Notes: generated by a model not told the origin, from the letters alone. DNA of 64,000 nt from Saccopteryx bilineata (GCF_036850765.1 NC_089494.1:3432177-3496176); one strand, 5' to 3'. Shown: positions 1 to 12,600, numbered from the stretch's first letter. Numbers and translations: made by a program.

Positions 1-464
1 TTAGCCGCGGGGGAATCATCCAAAGGGCAGGCAGACAGCGGTTTCATTGTTGTGTTGTTGACACAGGACCAGGAACCGGTAGACTGAAACGTGACCTGCG
101 TTGAATATCGGCGGACAAAAAGAAAAAAATAAAAATCTTGAAAAAGGAAAACTCCCAGGCGATGGCTCTTAACCTCGAATCTCCCTGTGGCTTGCAATTC
201 GGCTTGTTTCTCTTTTGTGTCCACGAACCTCCGATGAGACAAGTTTCTCGCTTTGAATCTGCCGCGCTCCCCCCGAAGATCCCCGGTTACGGAGCAATCG
301 CGGAGGCGGACGGGCACGGAGCACGGAGACCCTGTGCGGGGAGCAGGGAGCAGTGTGGGCGTCTTCTGTGTGGCGATGGCTGCAGGTGGGCGGAGACCCG
401 CTGGAAACCACGCACCTGAGCGTAACTTGTTGATCCCAAAGCCCCGCGGGAAGCCTATTTACGA
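1..464. other. Unique sequence, no gene recognised
   Basis: GC-rich single-copy-looking sequence with a few short overlapping open frames on both strands and no conserved protein motif. Positions 448-464 are the left copy of the target-site duplication of the adjacent SINE. Confidence 0.5.
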
Positions 465-858
465 GGTTTTTTGTTTGTTTGTTTGTTTTGTTTGTTTGTT
501 TTTCTGAAGCTGGAAACGGGGATAGACAGTCAGACAGACTCCCACATGCACCCGACCAGGATCCACCCGGCACGCCCACCATGGGGCGACGCTCTGCCCC
601 TCTGGGGCGTCGCTCTGTCGGGACCAGAGCCACTCTAGCGCCTGGGGCAGAGGCCAAGGAGCCATCCCCAGCGCCCGGGCCATCTTTGCTCCAATGGAGC
701 TTTGGCTGCGGGAGGGGAAGAGAGAGACAGAGAGGAAGGAGAGGGGGAGGGGTGGAGAAGCAGATGGGCGCCTCTCCTGTGTGCCCTGGCCGGGAATCGA
801 ACCCGGGACTTCTGCACGCCAGGCTGACGCTCTACCACTGAGCCAACCGGCCAGGGCA
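465..858 (-). mobile_element. Composite tRNA-derived SINE, full length
   Basis: A non-autonomous retroposon read on the minus strand. Its tRNA-like head lies at about 785-858 with A-box and B-box (GGTTCGATTCC) promoter motifs, followed by a purine/pyrimidine tract, a unique body and an A-rich tail made of TTTG-type repeats on the plus strand (about 467-501). Imperfect 17-bp target-site duplications flank it, GGGAAGCCTATTTACGA at 448-464 and GGGAAACCTATTTAAGA at 861-877, agreeing at 15 of 17 positions. It belongs to the body type carrying the GGCGCTAGAGTGGCTCTGG-like segment, shared with the copies at 16709 and 36848. The tRNA head should not be read as a tRNA gene. Confidence 0.92.
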
Positions 859-877
859 ATGGGAAACCTATTTAAGA

Positions 878-1624
878 TGACAGTCAGTCTCTGGAACTTG
901 GGACTTCTATTTAATAGGCAGGTGGCACTTGTGACCGCAGTGACGGCAGGGCCCAGATGATCTATCTCCCCCAGGGTCCGCCACCCACAAATCGGGAACC
1001 ATCGCTCCCGAAAACAGAAATCCTAGAGTGTTTGGTCTCAGAGTTAATTTCCCACGGACGCGTAGAGTTTAACCTTCTGCGGTCCTCGGATCCTTCACCC
1101 ATCGCTAATAACAACGTTGCTCAAAGCGGCAGACGCTGCTCCAAACGTCTTCTGCCCGCTCAAGGTGGCGCTGTGGACATAGGTCACCACTATAAACGGC
1201 CAGGGCTCCGTCGGTGAGCCAGGTGGGCAAGTTGGGAAAGGTGACGCGTTTCAAGCCGACGGCAGTTTATTGGGGACAAAGAAGTGCCCTAGACCAAACA
1301 CCTTCTGTCTTGCTCGGGGCTTCCATCCGAGCCGGAGCCTGGACGCTGACTCAGGGGTGTGTGCGTGGAGGTGTGTCAGAGAGAAGTTAGCAGAGTGGGA
1401 GCCGGGCCCCCTGTTGCTGAGATCTGAACTGAGTAAGATACAGAGCTTCAAACAGAGGGAGGCCCGGTCCGCAAAATGCCTCCGCTGGGCTCTGCCGGGA
1501 GCCTCCTGGGGCCTTGACGGTTGGCACCAGTGGAAAAGCACTCCACACAGGCACCTGGGCAGCTGATGGAGAGGGAGCCATGCCCTCTGGAGGCAAAGGT
1601 GGGGAGGACACTTTGTACATTTGT
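878..1624. other. Unique sequence, nothing recognised
   Basis: Mixed-composition single-copy-looking sequence. Open frames overlap on both strands without recognisable domains, and I see no repeat or RNA gene. Confidence 0.45.
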
Positions 1625-2105
1625 TCTTTCACTCACTCAGCAAACGTTTGGGGGTAGAGTAGAGGACACATCCAGGTTCCTGCCTGGTGGACACTACCTT
1701 GTAGTGAGGTGTGGGAAGAGGGACACGGACAAGCGGACAAACAAGTAAACATATGGTCAGGGGAGGACCCCGGAGAAGGGGTCGTGGGAGCAGAGACCTA
1801 CAGGAAGTGCAGGAGTAGGCCAGGCGGCTGTGCGAAGGAAGTGTTGCAGGAAGAGGGTGCATCATGTGCAAAGGCCCTGAGGTGGAAGGAAGGAAGCTGA
1901 ATGACGGAGCAGGGTGGTTGGTGGGGGGAGGCAGGGCATCGGAAGTTGGGGTCGGAGCATCTCTGTGCAGGCCTCCTCTGTGCAGGTCCCGGTGAGGAGT
2001 CTTCCGAGTGTGAGAGGGGGTGGGGGAAATTTTGAACAGAGGAGGGATGCAGTCTGATCGGGGGTCTCATGGCACCCACTCTGGCTTCAGGAGGTGCCCG
2101 TGTCT
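1625..2105 (+). repeat. Ancient dispersed repeat, copy 1 of 3
   Basis: Matches the pattern of a common old mammalian interspersed repeat. It has a 5' part with a gain-of-sequence style AAGTAAACA stretch, then GTGCAAAGGCCCTGAGG near 1866-1883, then a GAACAGAGGAGGGATGCAGTCTGA-like region near 2034. The same ordered landmarks recur at 12634-13165 and 23702-24545. I cannot name the family with confidence. It is strongly diverged and has no target-site duplication. Confidence 0.55.
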
Positions 2106-3306
2106 TTGTGGAACTAAAGCAGTCTGCCCTTTACTCGGTCCCAGATGGAGCCCAGGCTGTCTGTCCCAGGTAGGACCACAGACACGCACCTTCGCACACG
2201 CTCGCATCCGGCTCCCCCAGCCCCGGGCCTGCACGGCTGCTCCCCCAGCCCTGAGCTCACGCGGCGGCTCTGAGGAAGAGCCGCTCTCTGCGGGGTCGGG
2301 CCTCAGAACAAGACCCCTCGCTGGCCCCCGGCCCTATCCTGGGGACGGAACACAGGCCCAGCACCCCACAGTGCGCTCGGAGTGAGTCCTCATTCTCCTC
2401 GGAGCTGGAGGTCCCTCCTCTCCACAGCTGGGGCGCCCCTTTGTTTCTGGGGCATTTTGAGATAGCTGATAAATCCCATGGAGACGTTGGCTGTTGAAGA
2501 TCCCTCTCCACTTCTTGAGTGTCGTTCCCTGTCGACACCTGTGAAATTGAGTTTTACCTGATGATGACAAGTTTACATTCTGCACATTAAACAACTGTAC
2601 AGGGGGGATGCCCCTTCCCCTCCCACCCCACCCCCAGCTGTCCCTCCATGGGCCAGCTCATCTCAGTGCCTTTCAGGGCCTCCTGTTCTCCCAACACCCC
2701 CCCCCCCCCTGCCCTTCCCATCCCAGGCTGGCCCATAGGATTTATTACCTTAGGACAGCTTATGCCCTGTGGCTTCAGTTCAATGGACTTGAATAGCTTT
2801 ATGTCAAAGGCGCCATAAAACTTTTACCACGGGAAGCAGATACCGCTGGTTTTCGGAGTTAAGAGTTTTCCTGACTTTTTGGAGCATTGGGTCCTTGGCA
2901 TTCTGGACGTTAATTTCAGAAAAGGACTCATTAGACCTCGCCCTGCTGGGTCATCTTCTCAGGACACGGCAAAATAATGCTAGCTCTGGTGTTTGAAGCA
3001 GCGGGTACCTCTGGTCAGGTGGGAGAGTGACGGAGCTATCCAGGTCGGCGACAGAGCCGTGTCTGCAGCGCCACACACACTGTTCGCTGGGCAGCCCTCG
3101 CCGTCCGCCCTGGGCCATGACAGTGGGAAGTCCCTATCCTGCCATGGGGACTCAGTATCACTTAGGGGAGAGACACAGGCAAATGGACTCTCGGATCTCT
3201 AACCAGAGAGTCAACAAAGTGCCAAGATGGCATAGAGGAGGGTGACTAATGTCCATGTGGGGAGGGGAGGGCCATGACGCAGAGGGCTGAACACTGGAGT
3301 CAGGTG
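2106..3306. other. Unique sequence with a poly-C tract
   Basis: Single-copy-looking sequence with a C homopolymer at about 2696-2709. No gene, RNA or mobile element is recognised. Confidence 0.45.
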
Positions 3307-3989
3307 AGGGAGGAGGAGGAGGAGGAGGAGGAGGAGGAGGAGGAGGAGGAGGAGGAGAAGGAGGAGGAGATGGAGATGGAGATGGAGATGGAGATGGAGA
3401 TGGAGGAGGAGGAGGAGGAGGAGGAGGAGGAGGAGGAGAAGGAGGAGGAGGAGGAGGAGATGGAGGAGGAGATGGAGATGGAGGAGGAGGAGGAGGAGGA
3501 GATGGAGGAGGAGGAGGAGGAGGAGGAGGAGATGGAGGAGGAGGAGGAGGAGATGGAGGAGGAGGAGCAGGAGGAGGAGGAGATGGAGGAGGAGGAGATG
3601 GAGGAGCAGGAGGAGGAGGAGATGGAGGCAGAGGAGGAGATGGAGGCAGAGGAGGAGGAGGAGGAGGAGGAGGAGGAGGAGGAGATGGAGGAGGAGGAGG
3701 AGGAGATGGAGGAGGAGGAGGAGGAGATGGAGGAGGAGGAGCAGAAGGAGGAGGAGATGGAGGAGGAGGAGATGGAGGAGCAGGAGGAGGAGGAGATGGA
3801 GGCAGAGGAGGAGGAGGAGGAGGAGGAGGAGGAGGAGGAGGAGATGGAGGAGGAGGAGGAGGAGGAGATGGAGGAGGAGGAGCAGGAGGAGGAGGAGATG
3901 GAGGAGGAGGAGATGGAGGAGCAGGAGGAGGAGGAGATGGAGGAGGAGGAGGAGGAGGAGGAGGAGGAGGAGGAGGAGGAGGAGGAGGA
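3307..3989 (+). repeat. GGA-rich polypurine array with higher-order repeats
   Basis: About 680 bp of almost pure purine on the plus strand built from GGA triplets, interrupted by GAT, GCA and GAA variants. A block combining these variants starts at about 3552 and recurs at about 3726 and 3867, so larger units of roughly 174 and 141 bp were duplicated in addition to triplet slippage. The strand is stop-free, giving artificial poly-Glu/Met (plus) and poly-Leu (minus) open frames. GGA repeats are known to adopt G-quadruplex and triplex structures. Confidence 0.97.
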
Positions 3990-5194
3990 AACTTCCTCTA
4001 GGAAAAAGGAATGAGGTGGGCTGAGGTGGGGGCGAGACCCAGGCTAGAAGCTCTGCGAAGGTGTTCCTCAAACGCAAGCAAGCCCAGGCACAGAGGGTGG
4101 CCACAGCTGACCGTCATGGCTTACCAACTTGTTCCTGAGTTTGTCCACAAGAGCCAGACCGGGGCTGGCCGGTGTCAGGTCCAGGGAGCACTGAGAGTAT
4201 CTGGAAAGTCCCCGTTTGGTCGTGAGGTAGCGACTCTCCCATCCACGTGTCCCCTCAAGAGGACAGGCGGTCCAGCAGACTCACCAACAGACGGTTAACA
4301 TGTCTGTTTCTTACCGACAACACAGAGAGACCCCCCCCCACACACACACACAGCAAAAGAAATCAGACTCTGTCTACTGTTGTCCAAACTAAATCTTTTC
4401 CATTCAAAATTAGGCTGAGATGATTTTTCCGGTCAATAAGCAAACATGTGAGCTTCATCTGAGTTGCAGAGAGGTGGGAATGGCCGTGGGGTCCTATGTG
4501 CTTTCGTACCTTGTGGGTCCCTTCCCGCTCTCCGGGTTCATGACCCTTTATGTCACTACAACACACAGCTGGCAACGTGACGTGTTCGACGGAATGATCA
4601 CCCTACTGAGCCATCAAATCTATCCGAAGGAAATTTAGGATGAGAGGCAGGAAAATCTTATGGGGACGTGAAATTATTTCCTAAGGAAGTTGCTAACGAT
4701 TCACAGTGTGAGCCATTTAGAAATGCGGTATTTTATCAGCATCTTCTGGAAATAAAAAATGTTCGACCTCAGATCATTAACAACATTCCTGTGTTAGCAG
4801 GATGGACCAGATGCATCAACGAAATGTTTTCATATCCACTGATGTTTTACATTGTAGCATTCTAATTTTTTTTTAAACTGGATAAAGAATGTTATCTTCC
4901 TACAATAGGGAATGCAACTTGAAAATGAAACAATCGCTTACAGGAACAAACGTGAGAAGATATTTTTAGTTGTCTCTTACAGTTTTTCATTGGCAAAGCG
5001 GTGCAAAATAATACATCTGTGTCACTTCAAATGAATGTGATTTTTTTTAAAAGTCAGATTAGTTATGTGACTATGTCCTTAGAGACACAAGATTGATTTA
5101 TTAACATGATGTATTAATATTAACGTGGTTATTAGGACATATTAATTAAAATGACCCAAGGGCAGGTAGGCCGAGGGAGGAAAGGCATGGTAAG
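3990..5194. other. Unique sequence, AT-rich in its second half
   Basis: It includes a short C-run followed by a (CA) tract at about 4330-4352. From about 4640 the base composition becomes AT-rich. I cannot identify a repeat or gene here. Confidence 0.45.
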
Positions 5195-6213
5195 GAGGGA
5201 CCCTGGTTGGGGAGGGACCCTGGTTGGAGAGGGACCCTGGTTGGAGAGAGACCCTGGTTGGGGAGGAACCCTAGTTGGGGATGGACCCTGGTTGGGGATG
5301 GACCCTGGTTGGGGAGGAATCCTGGTTGGGAGGGACCCCTGATTGGGGAGGGACCCCCTGGTTGGGGAGGGACCCTGGTTGGGGAGGGACCCTGGTTGAG
5401 GAGGGGCCCTGGTTGAGAAGGGACCCTGGTTGAGGAGGGACCCTGGTTGGAGAGGGACCCTGGTTTGGGAGGGACCCTGGTTGGGGAGGGACCCTGGTTT
5501 GGGAGGGACCCTGGTTTGGGAGGGACCCTCTGGTTGGGGAGGGACCTTGGTTGGGGAAGGACCCTGGTTGAGGAGGGACCCTGGTTGGGGAGGGACCCTG
5601 GTTGGGGAGGGACCCTGGTTGAGGAAGGACCCTGGTTGGAGAGGGACCCTGGTTGAGGAGGGACCCTCTGGTTGGGGAGGGACCTTGGTTGGGGAAGGAC
5701 CCTGGTTGAGGAGGGACCTTGGTTGGGGAGGGACCCTGGCTGGGGAAGGACCCTGGTTGAGGAGGGACCCTGGTTGGGGAGGGACCCTGGTTGGGGAGGA
5801 ATCCTGGTTGGGGAGGGACCCTGGTTGAGGAGGGACCCTGGTTGGGGAGGGACCCTGGTTGGGGAGGAATCCTGGTTGAGGAGGGACCCTGGTTGGGGAG
5901 GGACCCTGGTTGAGGAGGGACCCTGGTTGGGGAGGGATCCAGATTGGGGAGGGACCCTGGTTTGGGAGGGACCCTGGTTGGAGAGGGACCCTGGTTGAGG
6001 AGGGACCCTGGTTGGGGAGGGATCCAGATTGGGGAGGGACCCTGGTTGAGGAGGGACCCTGGTTGAGGAGGGACCCTGGTTGGGGAGGGACCCTGGTTGA
6101 GGAGGGACCCTGGTTGGGGAGGGACCCTGGTTGGGGAGGGACCTCCTGGTTGAGGAGGGACCCTCTGGTTGGGGAGGGACCCTGGTTTGGGAGGGACCCT
6201 GGTTGGGGAAGGC
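5195..6213 (+). repeat. 17-bp G-rich minisatellite, about 60 copies
   Basis: Tandem array with basic unit GGTTGGGGAGGGACCCT and point variants (GGTTGAGG, GGTTGGAG, GGTTTGGG) plus occasional units with one or two extra bases (CCTCTGG, CCCCTGG). Since 17 is not a multiple of three, the frame rotates and 51 bp (three units) encodes a 17-residue period. This explains the long Gly/Trp/Leu-rich plus-strand frames and a 392-residue Pro/Ser/Gln-rich minus-strand frame. I do not regard these as genes. Closely spaced G-runs suggest G-quadruplex potential. Confidence 0.97.
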
Positions 6214-7252
6214 TATGGCACAGGGTGGAGCAAAATGGGTGATGAACGAGGGCTGGGGTCAGCCTGAGTTTGGAGGGGAGGGTTTTAGGACATTTCATAT
6301 GAGAAAGCAACTAAGTCGAGCATGACCCCGACCCGAGGTCCTGGGTCAGACACAGCCCTGAAGACAGCAGGCACAAGTGCCTGTCTAACACAGCACAGGA
6401 AGATTCTCAAGGCGAGAGAGGAATTGACTAGAAAAATATTCACGCAGAAGAGCTGTGCTTCTCCATGCTTAGGAAATATCCCTGTACGTGCTGAAGGCAT
6501 AAATAGCACCATGTGCTTCTAGACATCAAAGTCTGAGAGAAGAAAAGAATTGCACCAGGAGCCAGCGAGCGATCAACTACCGAGATCCTAATTTATAGAG
6601 CAGCCTTAAAGAAGCGGAGAAAAATTCTGTCCCTGTGTTTGAAGTGACCACTGTAAAGTCCTCCCAGCTATGGAAAATACTGAAGTTAGATATTTACAGC
6701 CCTGATGGGCTCATGGGCGATGGAAAAATAACTTCCAAATTAAGAACACCTGGGAGAAAAAAAAAAAATCTTAAAACGAGAGCCAAGTAATGAAAGCCGG
6801 CCGTGAGCACGCCGGGGCTGTTTGTGGGGTACAGGCTGATGAAGAAGGGAGGCTTTCTTCTGTTAGAGGCAACGGCTACCTTCCTGTGGTGAGCCAAAGG
6901 AACATGACTTGATTTCATCCGACTGAGTTTACGACCTGCAGATCAGAATATCGTTACCTCCCATGTCAGGAAATGGAATAATCACTGATGTATAGGACTT
7001 GTAGACGGGCCCTCGTAGCTTTTAAAAGGAGTAAAATTATATATGGATCAATCAATTGAAGAATGTTTCTTTCTGGATTATAGGAAAACGAAAAAGAAAG
7101 GGAGACTGAATTCAAAGAGAAGGTGAAAAATATCGGCTTTGGCTGTATTCCAACCCGGGTTCTGTGTGTTGCCAATTGTTGATCTCAAGCAAGTTGTCTA
7201 AATCTCTCCTGACCTCAGTGAGCACATCTTTAGTATTTGGAAAAAAATTTAA
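6214..7252. other. Unique AT-leaning sequence
   Basis: It contains an A-run at about 6760. No gene or classified repeat is recognised. Confidence 0.45.
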
Positions 7253-7637
7253 ATTTTTTTTTAGTGAGAGGCAGGGAGGCAGAGAGACAAACTCCCGCAT
7301 GCACTCCCACCAGGATCCACCCAGCAAGCTCACTAGGAGGCGATGCTCTGCCCATCTGGGGCTGCTGCTCCGTTGCTCAGCAACTGAGCTATTTTAGTAC
7401 CTGAGGCAGAGGCCATGAAACCATCCTAAGTACCCAGGGCCAACTCACTCCAATTGAGCCATGGTTGCAGGAGGAAGAGAGAGAGAGAGAGAGAAAGAAA
7501 GAGAGAGAGAGAGGGAAGCAAAAGGAAGAGGAGTAGAGAAGCAGATGGGTGTTTCTCCTGTGTGCCCTGACTGGGAATCAAACCTGGGACATCCACACAC
7601 CAGACCAAAGCTCTACTACTGAGCCAACAGGTCAGGG
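7253..7637 (-). mobile_element. Composite tRNA-derived SINE, older copy
   Basis: Minus-strand copy with the tRNA-like head near 7565-7637 and a poly-T end (tail) at 7253-7262. It is more diverged than the copy at 465. It carries the alternative body seen at 17506 and 23321 (GTTGCTCAGCAACTGAGCT-like on the plus strand) and an AG-rich microsatellite at about 7474-7513. I found no clear target-site duplication. Confidence 0.88.
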
Positions 7638-10600
7638 TAACAGCTTTAAATGGGGCTCTTACAAAGGCCGATTGAGACGGTGCAGGCAAAGCATGTAACA
7701 TGACTCCAAGCACTGATAGAGCCTGCTACCTGAGTTTAGCACCATTGCCATCGTTAGAACTTTATTCAGGAAGGGAACGTGGACAAAGAGAGGTGAGGTT
7801 TCCATCAAACAACAGTGCCCTTACAAAAAATATTTATAAATTCTTGGGAGCGTTCTGGATGGCAAACCCCATAAAATAACGGGGTCAGGTATTTCCTCCT
7901 TTTGAGGACAGCAGGTGCATGACTGCCCAGGAGGGTCACTGCAGCACATTCTGATGTCACCTGTTGAATGTCTGGTGGAGGGACAATCAATCAAATGCAA
8001 CATGAGTGAACAAGTGCTTCCCCATCCCCAAGGTGCCACTCCGATGTCTATAATGAGATGTCACACAAGGGTAGGTAAAACCTGACAGTTACTGCCTAGG
8101 TTATTACGAATGGGTTCGGAGGCTTTGGTGCTCGGAGGTGTGTCTTCATTACGCTGTGCCTAATGTCCCCATGCAGCACGTCCACCTCAAGAACCTCCCG
8201 TTGGGTCAGCACTGAGAAAACTTTCAAGTTAAGGAAGTTACGGACTTCATGAGGTAACTTCCAGTTGACAATCCAAAATTATAGTAGAGTGCCCCCTCCC
8301 TCTGTCCCACTTAGAATCCTGATGCACACGTGCAGGCTGGCTTCTGGTGACTCGGAGAGTGTTGGCAGCCCACACTGTGCCCAGGTTTCCGTGCAGGGGA
8401 CAGGAAGTCACAACACATCACACGGAGGACAGGGTGTGGCTCCCTGGAGCTCGTGGCCCTGCGTGAGGCAGGCCGGCGCTGGGAAGCATTGCTGAGGGAC
8501 CTGCCTGCCGGACGCCCCGCATCCTCCCCCTGAGGCTGGGCAGGTGGTGACCCGGCTCAGACCGAGACCGAGGCCGAGCTGGCACTAGGGACTGGCCAGA
8601 GGAGCCAGCGGTCGGCAGGTGGCAGCTTCATCGGTGAGGGGACACCTGAGAGCTAGGGCCAAGCTGGAGGCCAGTGGGGGCAGTGGGCCAGAGCTGGCGG
8701 GGGTGCCGGAAGCCCAGGGCGTGCCAGCGGCCAGCATGCCAGCAGATGCGGCTGCCCTCTGCCAGCTCTGCGCTGGCTCCTAGACGAACCCTGACACGGC
8801 GGGCAGCAGCTCCTTCCGGGTCAGCAGATGCTGCTCAGCGGTGAGCCCCAGAGGTTGGCACCTGCCTGGGCTGGCCTGACAGAGAGATGGCTTCTGTCAC
8901 TGACTTCTTCTCGCGTGCCCCCACCCCCACCCCGCGCTCTTCTGAGAGTTGGTTAGAAACCTTACCGTAACTTCCTTTCTGAGGATAATCGAGAAGACAG
9001 GACAGGGCTGTTCTGTTTCGACTGAGGTCACGGGTGACTTTCCCTGCTTCCCACCTGACTTCAGCTAGGCCGCTTGAAGACGGCGCGGAATGGACTCGGG
9101 AGAAGGCTCAGGTCTCCCACGGCGCCGTTCTCTGCCCGGGGGCCGCCAGTGACCGCGGAGAGGACACTCGGACGTGAGCGAGCCCCTCTGCCGGGATCTA
9201 GAGCTCTTCTTTGTCGCACTGTCACCGAGTCCTCTTGTCTTCATGGTGAAATGTGTAGAAGCTTGAACAGCCGGGAAAGAACCACTTCCCCCAAAGAGGC
9301 ATGGAGCTCCTCCCCCCCAGCACTGACAGGGTCCTCTTTGCCCCGCGGATATGAGAGTGACTTCAGTTTGGGGGTCAGTGACTCAGGAGTGACCACACGA
9401 AAGGCTCCTCTTTCTCTTCCCCGACCTCGGCTGCAAAGGAGGCGTGGCGGTCTGTTCACTGCAAACGGCGTGGTGGGTGTTTTGTCTGTCGTGTGGTTTT
9501 TCTGTGGGGGTTTCTCAAGGAGCTCACTCTTTCCCAGGGGTCCTAGCGTGTGACATCTAAACAGCTCTAGACCCCTGGGCTCCTGAGTTTGGCAAATCAG
9601 GGCAGAAATCGCCCACCTGGCAGGCGTCCGACAGGAAGCAGTTTCCTCGGGGCTTCCCTGTCGCTTTGGTCTCCTGGTCTCCTTTACTTGCCGGATCCTC
9701 AGAACAAATGTTGGGAACACAGTAGTGACAGTGGCACTGGGAGCCCCTCAGGCCAAGGCAGGCAGACGCTCAAGGCCACCCGTTGGGTCTCGTTAGGGAT
9801 GCCGGGCAAGGCCAATGCTATGCCCGCATTCTCAGGTCTGAGTGTTCACAGGACCCCTGGGGTCAGTGGGACAAAACAGAAAGGTGACAGTCCCCGTGGG
9901 GAAGGGTCTGCATGTCACCTCTGCAGGGTCTCTCCCTCCCCAGACCCCCGGCATGGGCACACCATGCTTGTGGCCAGCACGGGTGTGTGGGCCTTCCAGG
10001 TCCGCTGCCTCCAGTGGCCTTGAGTAGCCTCCTTGGCCCTGCCCTGTGATGATACTAACTGTGACCCACGCTGCTGGTCCCAGCCTCTGTGTGTGGCCCG
10101 AGCCACCCTGCTCGCCCCTTTTCTCCATGTCCCTAAGTTTCTAGAGCGTGACACTGGGGTCAGCTGTTTGTGTTCCAGGGAGGGCCTTGGGGACCCCTTG
10201 TCCGGCTCCCCCACTCATTAGGGGAGAGGACTGAAACGAGAGTCCAGTGTCGGTTCACAGGCCCCACGGGGCCCTGCGGACGGGGCCGTTTCTAGTTGAG
10301 GGCGTCGGCTTCCATTCTGTCCGGCTTCTGTTTCCCAACTGTGTCTGATTCCCCCACCCAGACCCCGGGCCCCCCGAGGGTAACTGTCTACTAATTTCCC
10401 GTGTAGCAGAGCCGGCCAAAGCGAGGTCCCCGTGCGCTCAGGCGGAGATGCGCCCGTGGAAGAAAATAGTAAGTAAGTAACCTTGTAGGAGGCTGCCCAC
10501 CATGGGGACTCCTTGGTCACACCCGGAAGGGTGGCTGCTCAGTGACGGGCACCAGAAAGTAAATCGAGCCTTGCCCTAGACGTGGGTGGAGCCGCCGCCC

Positions 10601-12497
10601 GGTCCAGCGGCTATTCAGCGGGGACACCGAGCCCGGCATGCAGGGGTCACCGCTATCCCGTAGCCAGACTGGAACGAGCCGGCACTGGACATCTCTTTTA
10701 GAAAGATCAGCGGGAGAGGTTCTTTAAAGCAGAGAAACGCTTCGCCCTTAAGAGGGACAAGCCGATCTTTGCAAAATTCAGGGTCTGGGGGACTGTTTTG
10801 ACGCCGAGGTGGTTATTGTGGAATATCATGTTGGGCTCCCTGGAGGAGGTGAGCGAAACCTAGGGCAGACGTGGTTCACACACTCAGATACCATAACGGC
10901 GACATTATAAAGCCACACTGTGACAAATTTGCAGGTTCGGCCAAGGAAGGTCCTTGGACGGGATTCTGAAGTGACCAGCCCCCCCGGACATGACCTCCAC
11001 GCCCGCACGTGGGTCGGTTCAGAGCCCGGGACTCATGCAGGTGGCGTGGTGGCCGCCGCTGGGACAGGCTTTCCTCCTCCCGCCTGGCTGACGCCCCGGG
11101 AGCATTCATTTCATGGGCTTTTATATTTATGATCTTTAAAGTAATATTCCGGTTCAATAAGCGCTGAAACAAGCCGGGGTGTGAAAAGAGTAGGAATTTA
11201 ATTAAAAGTTGCTAGGCGCCCGCGTGGCCTCCCAGGCCAGGCAGACCCCGGGACGCGAGGGAGACGCGCAGATTTGCTCAGGACGGCCTCCCTCCCTGGA
11301 GGGAGCCCCCCCCCCCCCCGCCACCTCCAGGTGTCAGCAGCAGCTCAGCCTGGAGTGTCCCGAAGATGTCGATGATTAATCAGGACCCCGGGCATCACAA
11401 TGACCCATTGTCCTCCACTGACCCATTTCTTCTGTGGCCGTCTGACCTTTTCCCCTCGGACCAAGTGTGTCTTTTCCCAAACCCTTAAAATGGAAAAAAA
11501 AAAAACCAAACCAAAAAAACCTCAGGAACAATGGCCCTGCATGTAGCTTCCATGGGCAGGATGGGACAGAGAGGGTTTCTGTGGCTAGAGGTGGAAGAAA
11601 GAGCAATAAATTAACTTAAGTTTTATGTTCTTGTGGAAAAAACACACACACACCCACGTCTATTTTGAGGAAGACAGCCTTCCATTCGGGGTTTTATGTT
11701 TAAAAGACTTTTTTGCCCCCGCAGCCCGTCGTGACGGTGTTCAAGGAGATTCAGATAAAGGACGCAAACACAGGGCCACCGCTCTGACACGTTTAATTGT
11801 CTTTATTTTCTGTTTCTCTCTCTCCCCCCCTTGTCCGCGGACACCCGAGGCTTGTTGTACTCGTTGTCACCAAAGCCCCACCCCACCCTCTGTGCTTTCT
11901 AAATGCATTCCATTGTGATGGAGATATCTCTTCTTGATGGTATGTACCATTATTAAAGATTCAAAACATCATTAATTTCCTTCAGGCGCTATTATGTTTA
12001 TCATCTATCACTGTGTCAGGACATTAATCACTTCCTCGGTTGCCTCGGGACTGTGGCCCGACTCTCCACGTTTAATAGAAATCGGACTACGATGGCCTTT
12101 TCTCTGCACCAACAAAGATGTAACCACTTCAAGAGTTGCCGGCCCCTTGAAACAAGGGCGTTCCTTTGATGGTCTCCTACATGGCCCAGATTTCTTTTTT
12201 TTTCTTTCATTTGTTTTCTTAGAAAATGAAAAGTAGAGGTCAGAGAAGTTTGTGGAAACAAAGAGAAACATCCCTATTCTTTGGGAGTCCCCAGACGCAG
12301 AGCAGAGCGATGCTGGATGCAGGGAGTTCAGACACAGGGATGGTGACCCGCAGCCCTGTGTCCCACCCTGCGCTTGGCTGACCGCTGGCCGGGCAGCTGA
12401 AACAGGGCGATCCACTCAGGTTGCGACGAGGCCAGAGGCTCAGGCTCCGATTCCTTCCGAGCTCCTGGCCCTGATGGTACCAGGAAGCTTGAGAAAG
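7638..12497. other. Long unique region, GC-rich with AT-rich islands
   Basis: Nearly 5 kb without a recognised gene or young repeat. It holds a C-run at about 11308-11320, a short A-run near 11496, a CA tract near 11641, and two AT-rich blocks (about 11100-11210 and 11925-12020) standing out from the GC-rich surroundings. The longest frames (about 160 codons at 9074-9553 and its antisense) show no domain, repeat or signal peptide that I can recognise. Confidence 0.45.
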
Positions 12498-12600
12498 TGG
12501 ACTTGGAATCAGAGACTTGGGGTTCTGACTCAGACTTGCACACACACCCAACCTCATACACTGGGTAAGTTACGTGACCCTCCTGGTTCTTCTTTCTGCA
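12498..12600 (+). repeat. MIR-like ancient SINE fragment
   Basis: The order GGACTTGGAATCAGAGAC, a CTGACTC segment, then GGGTAAGTTACGTGACCCTC follows the MIR consensus (trait-like CTGGGTTC region, then the core with GGGCAAGTTACTTAACCTC). It is diverged and truncated. Confidence 0.5.

Noticed and set aside
3211..4104. 297-codon minus-strand poly-Leu/His frame and 246-codon plus-strand poly-Glu/Met frame
   Set aside because: Both are direct translations of the GGA array, with no flanking coding signature.
5132..6310. 392-codon minus-strand Pro/Ser/Gln-rich frame with a 17-residue period
   Set aside because: It is the translation of the 17-bp minisatellite. Several frames are open and residue identity simply follows unit phase.
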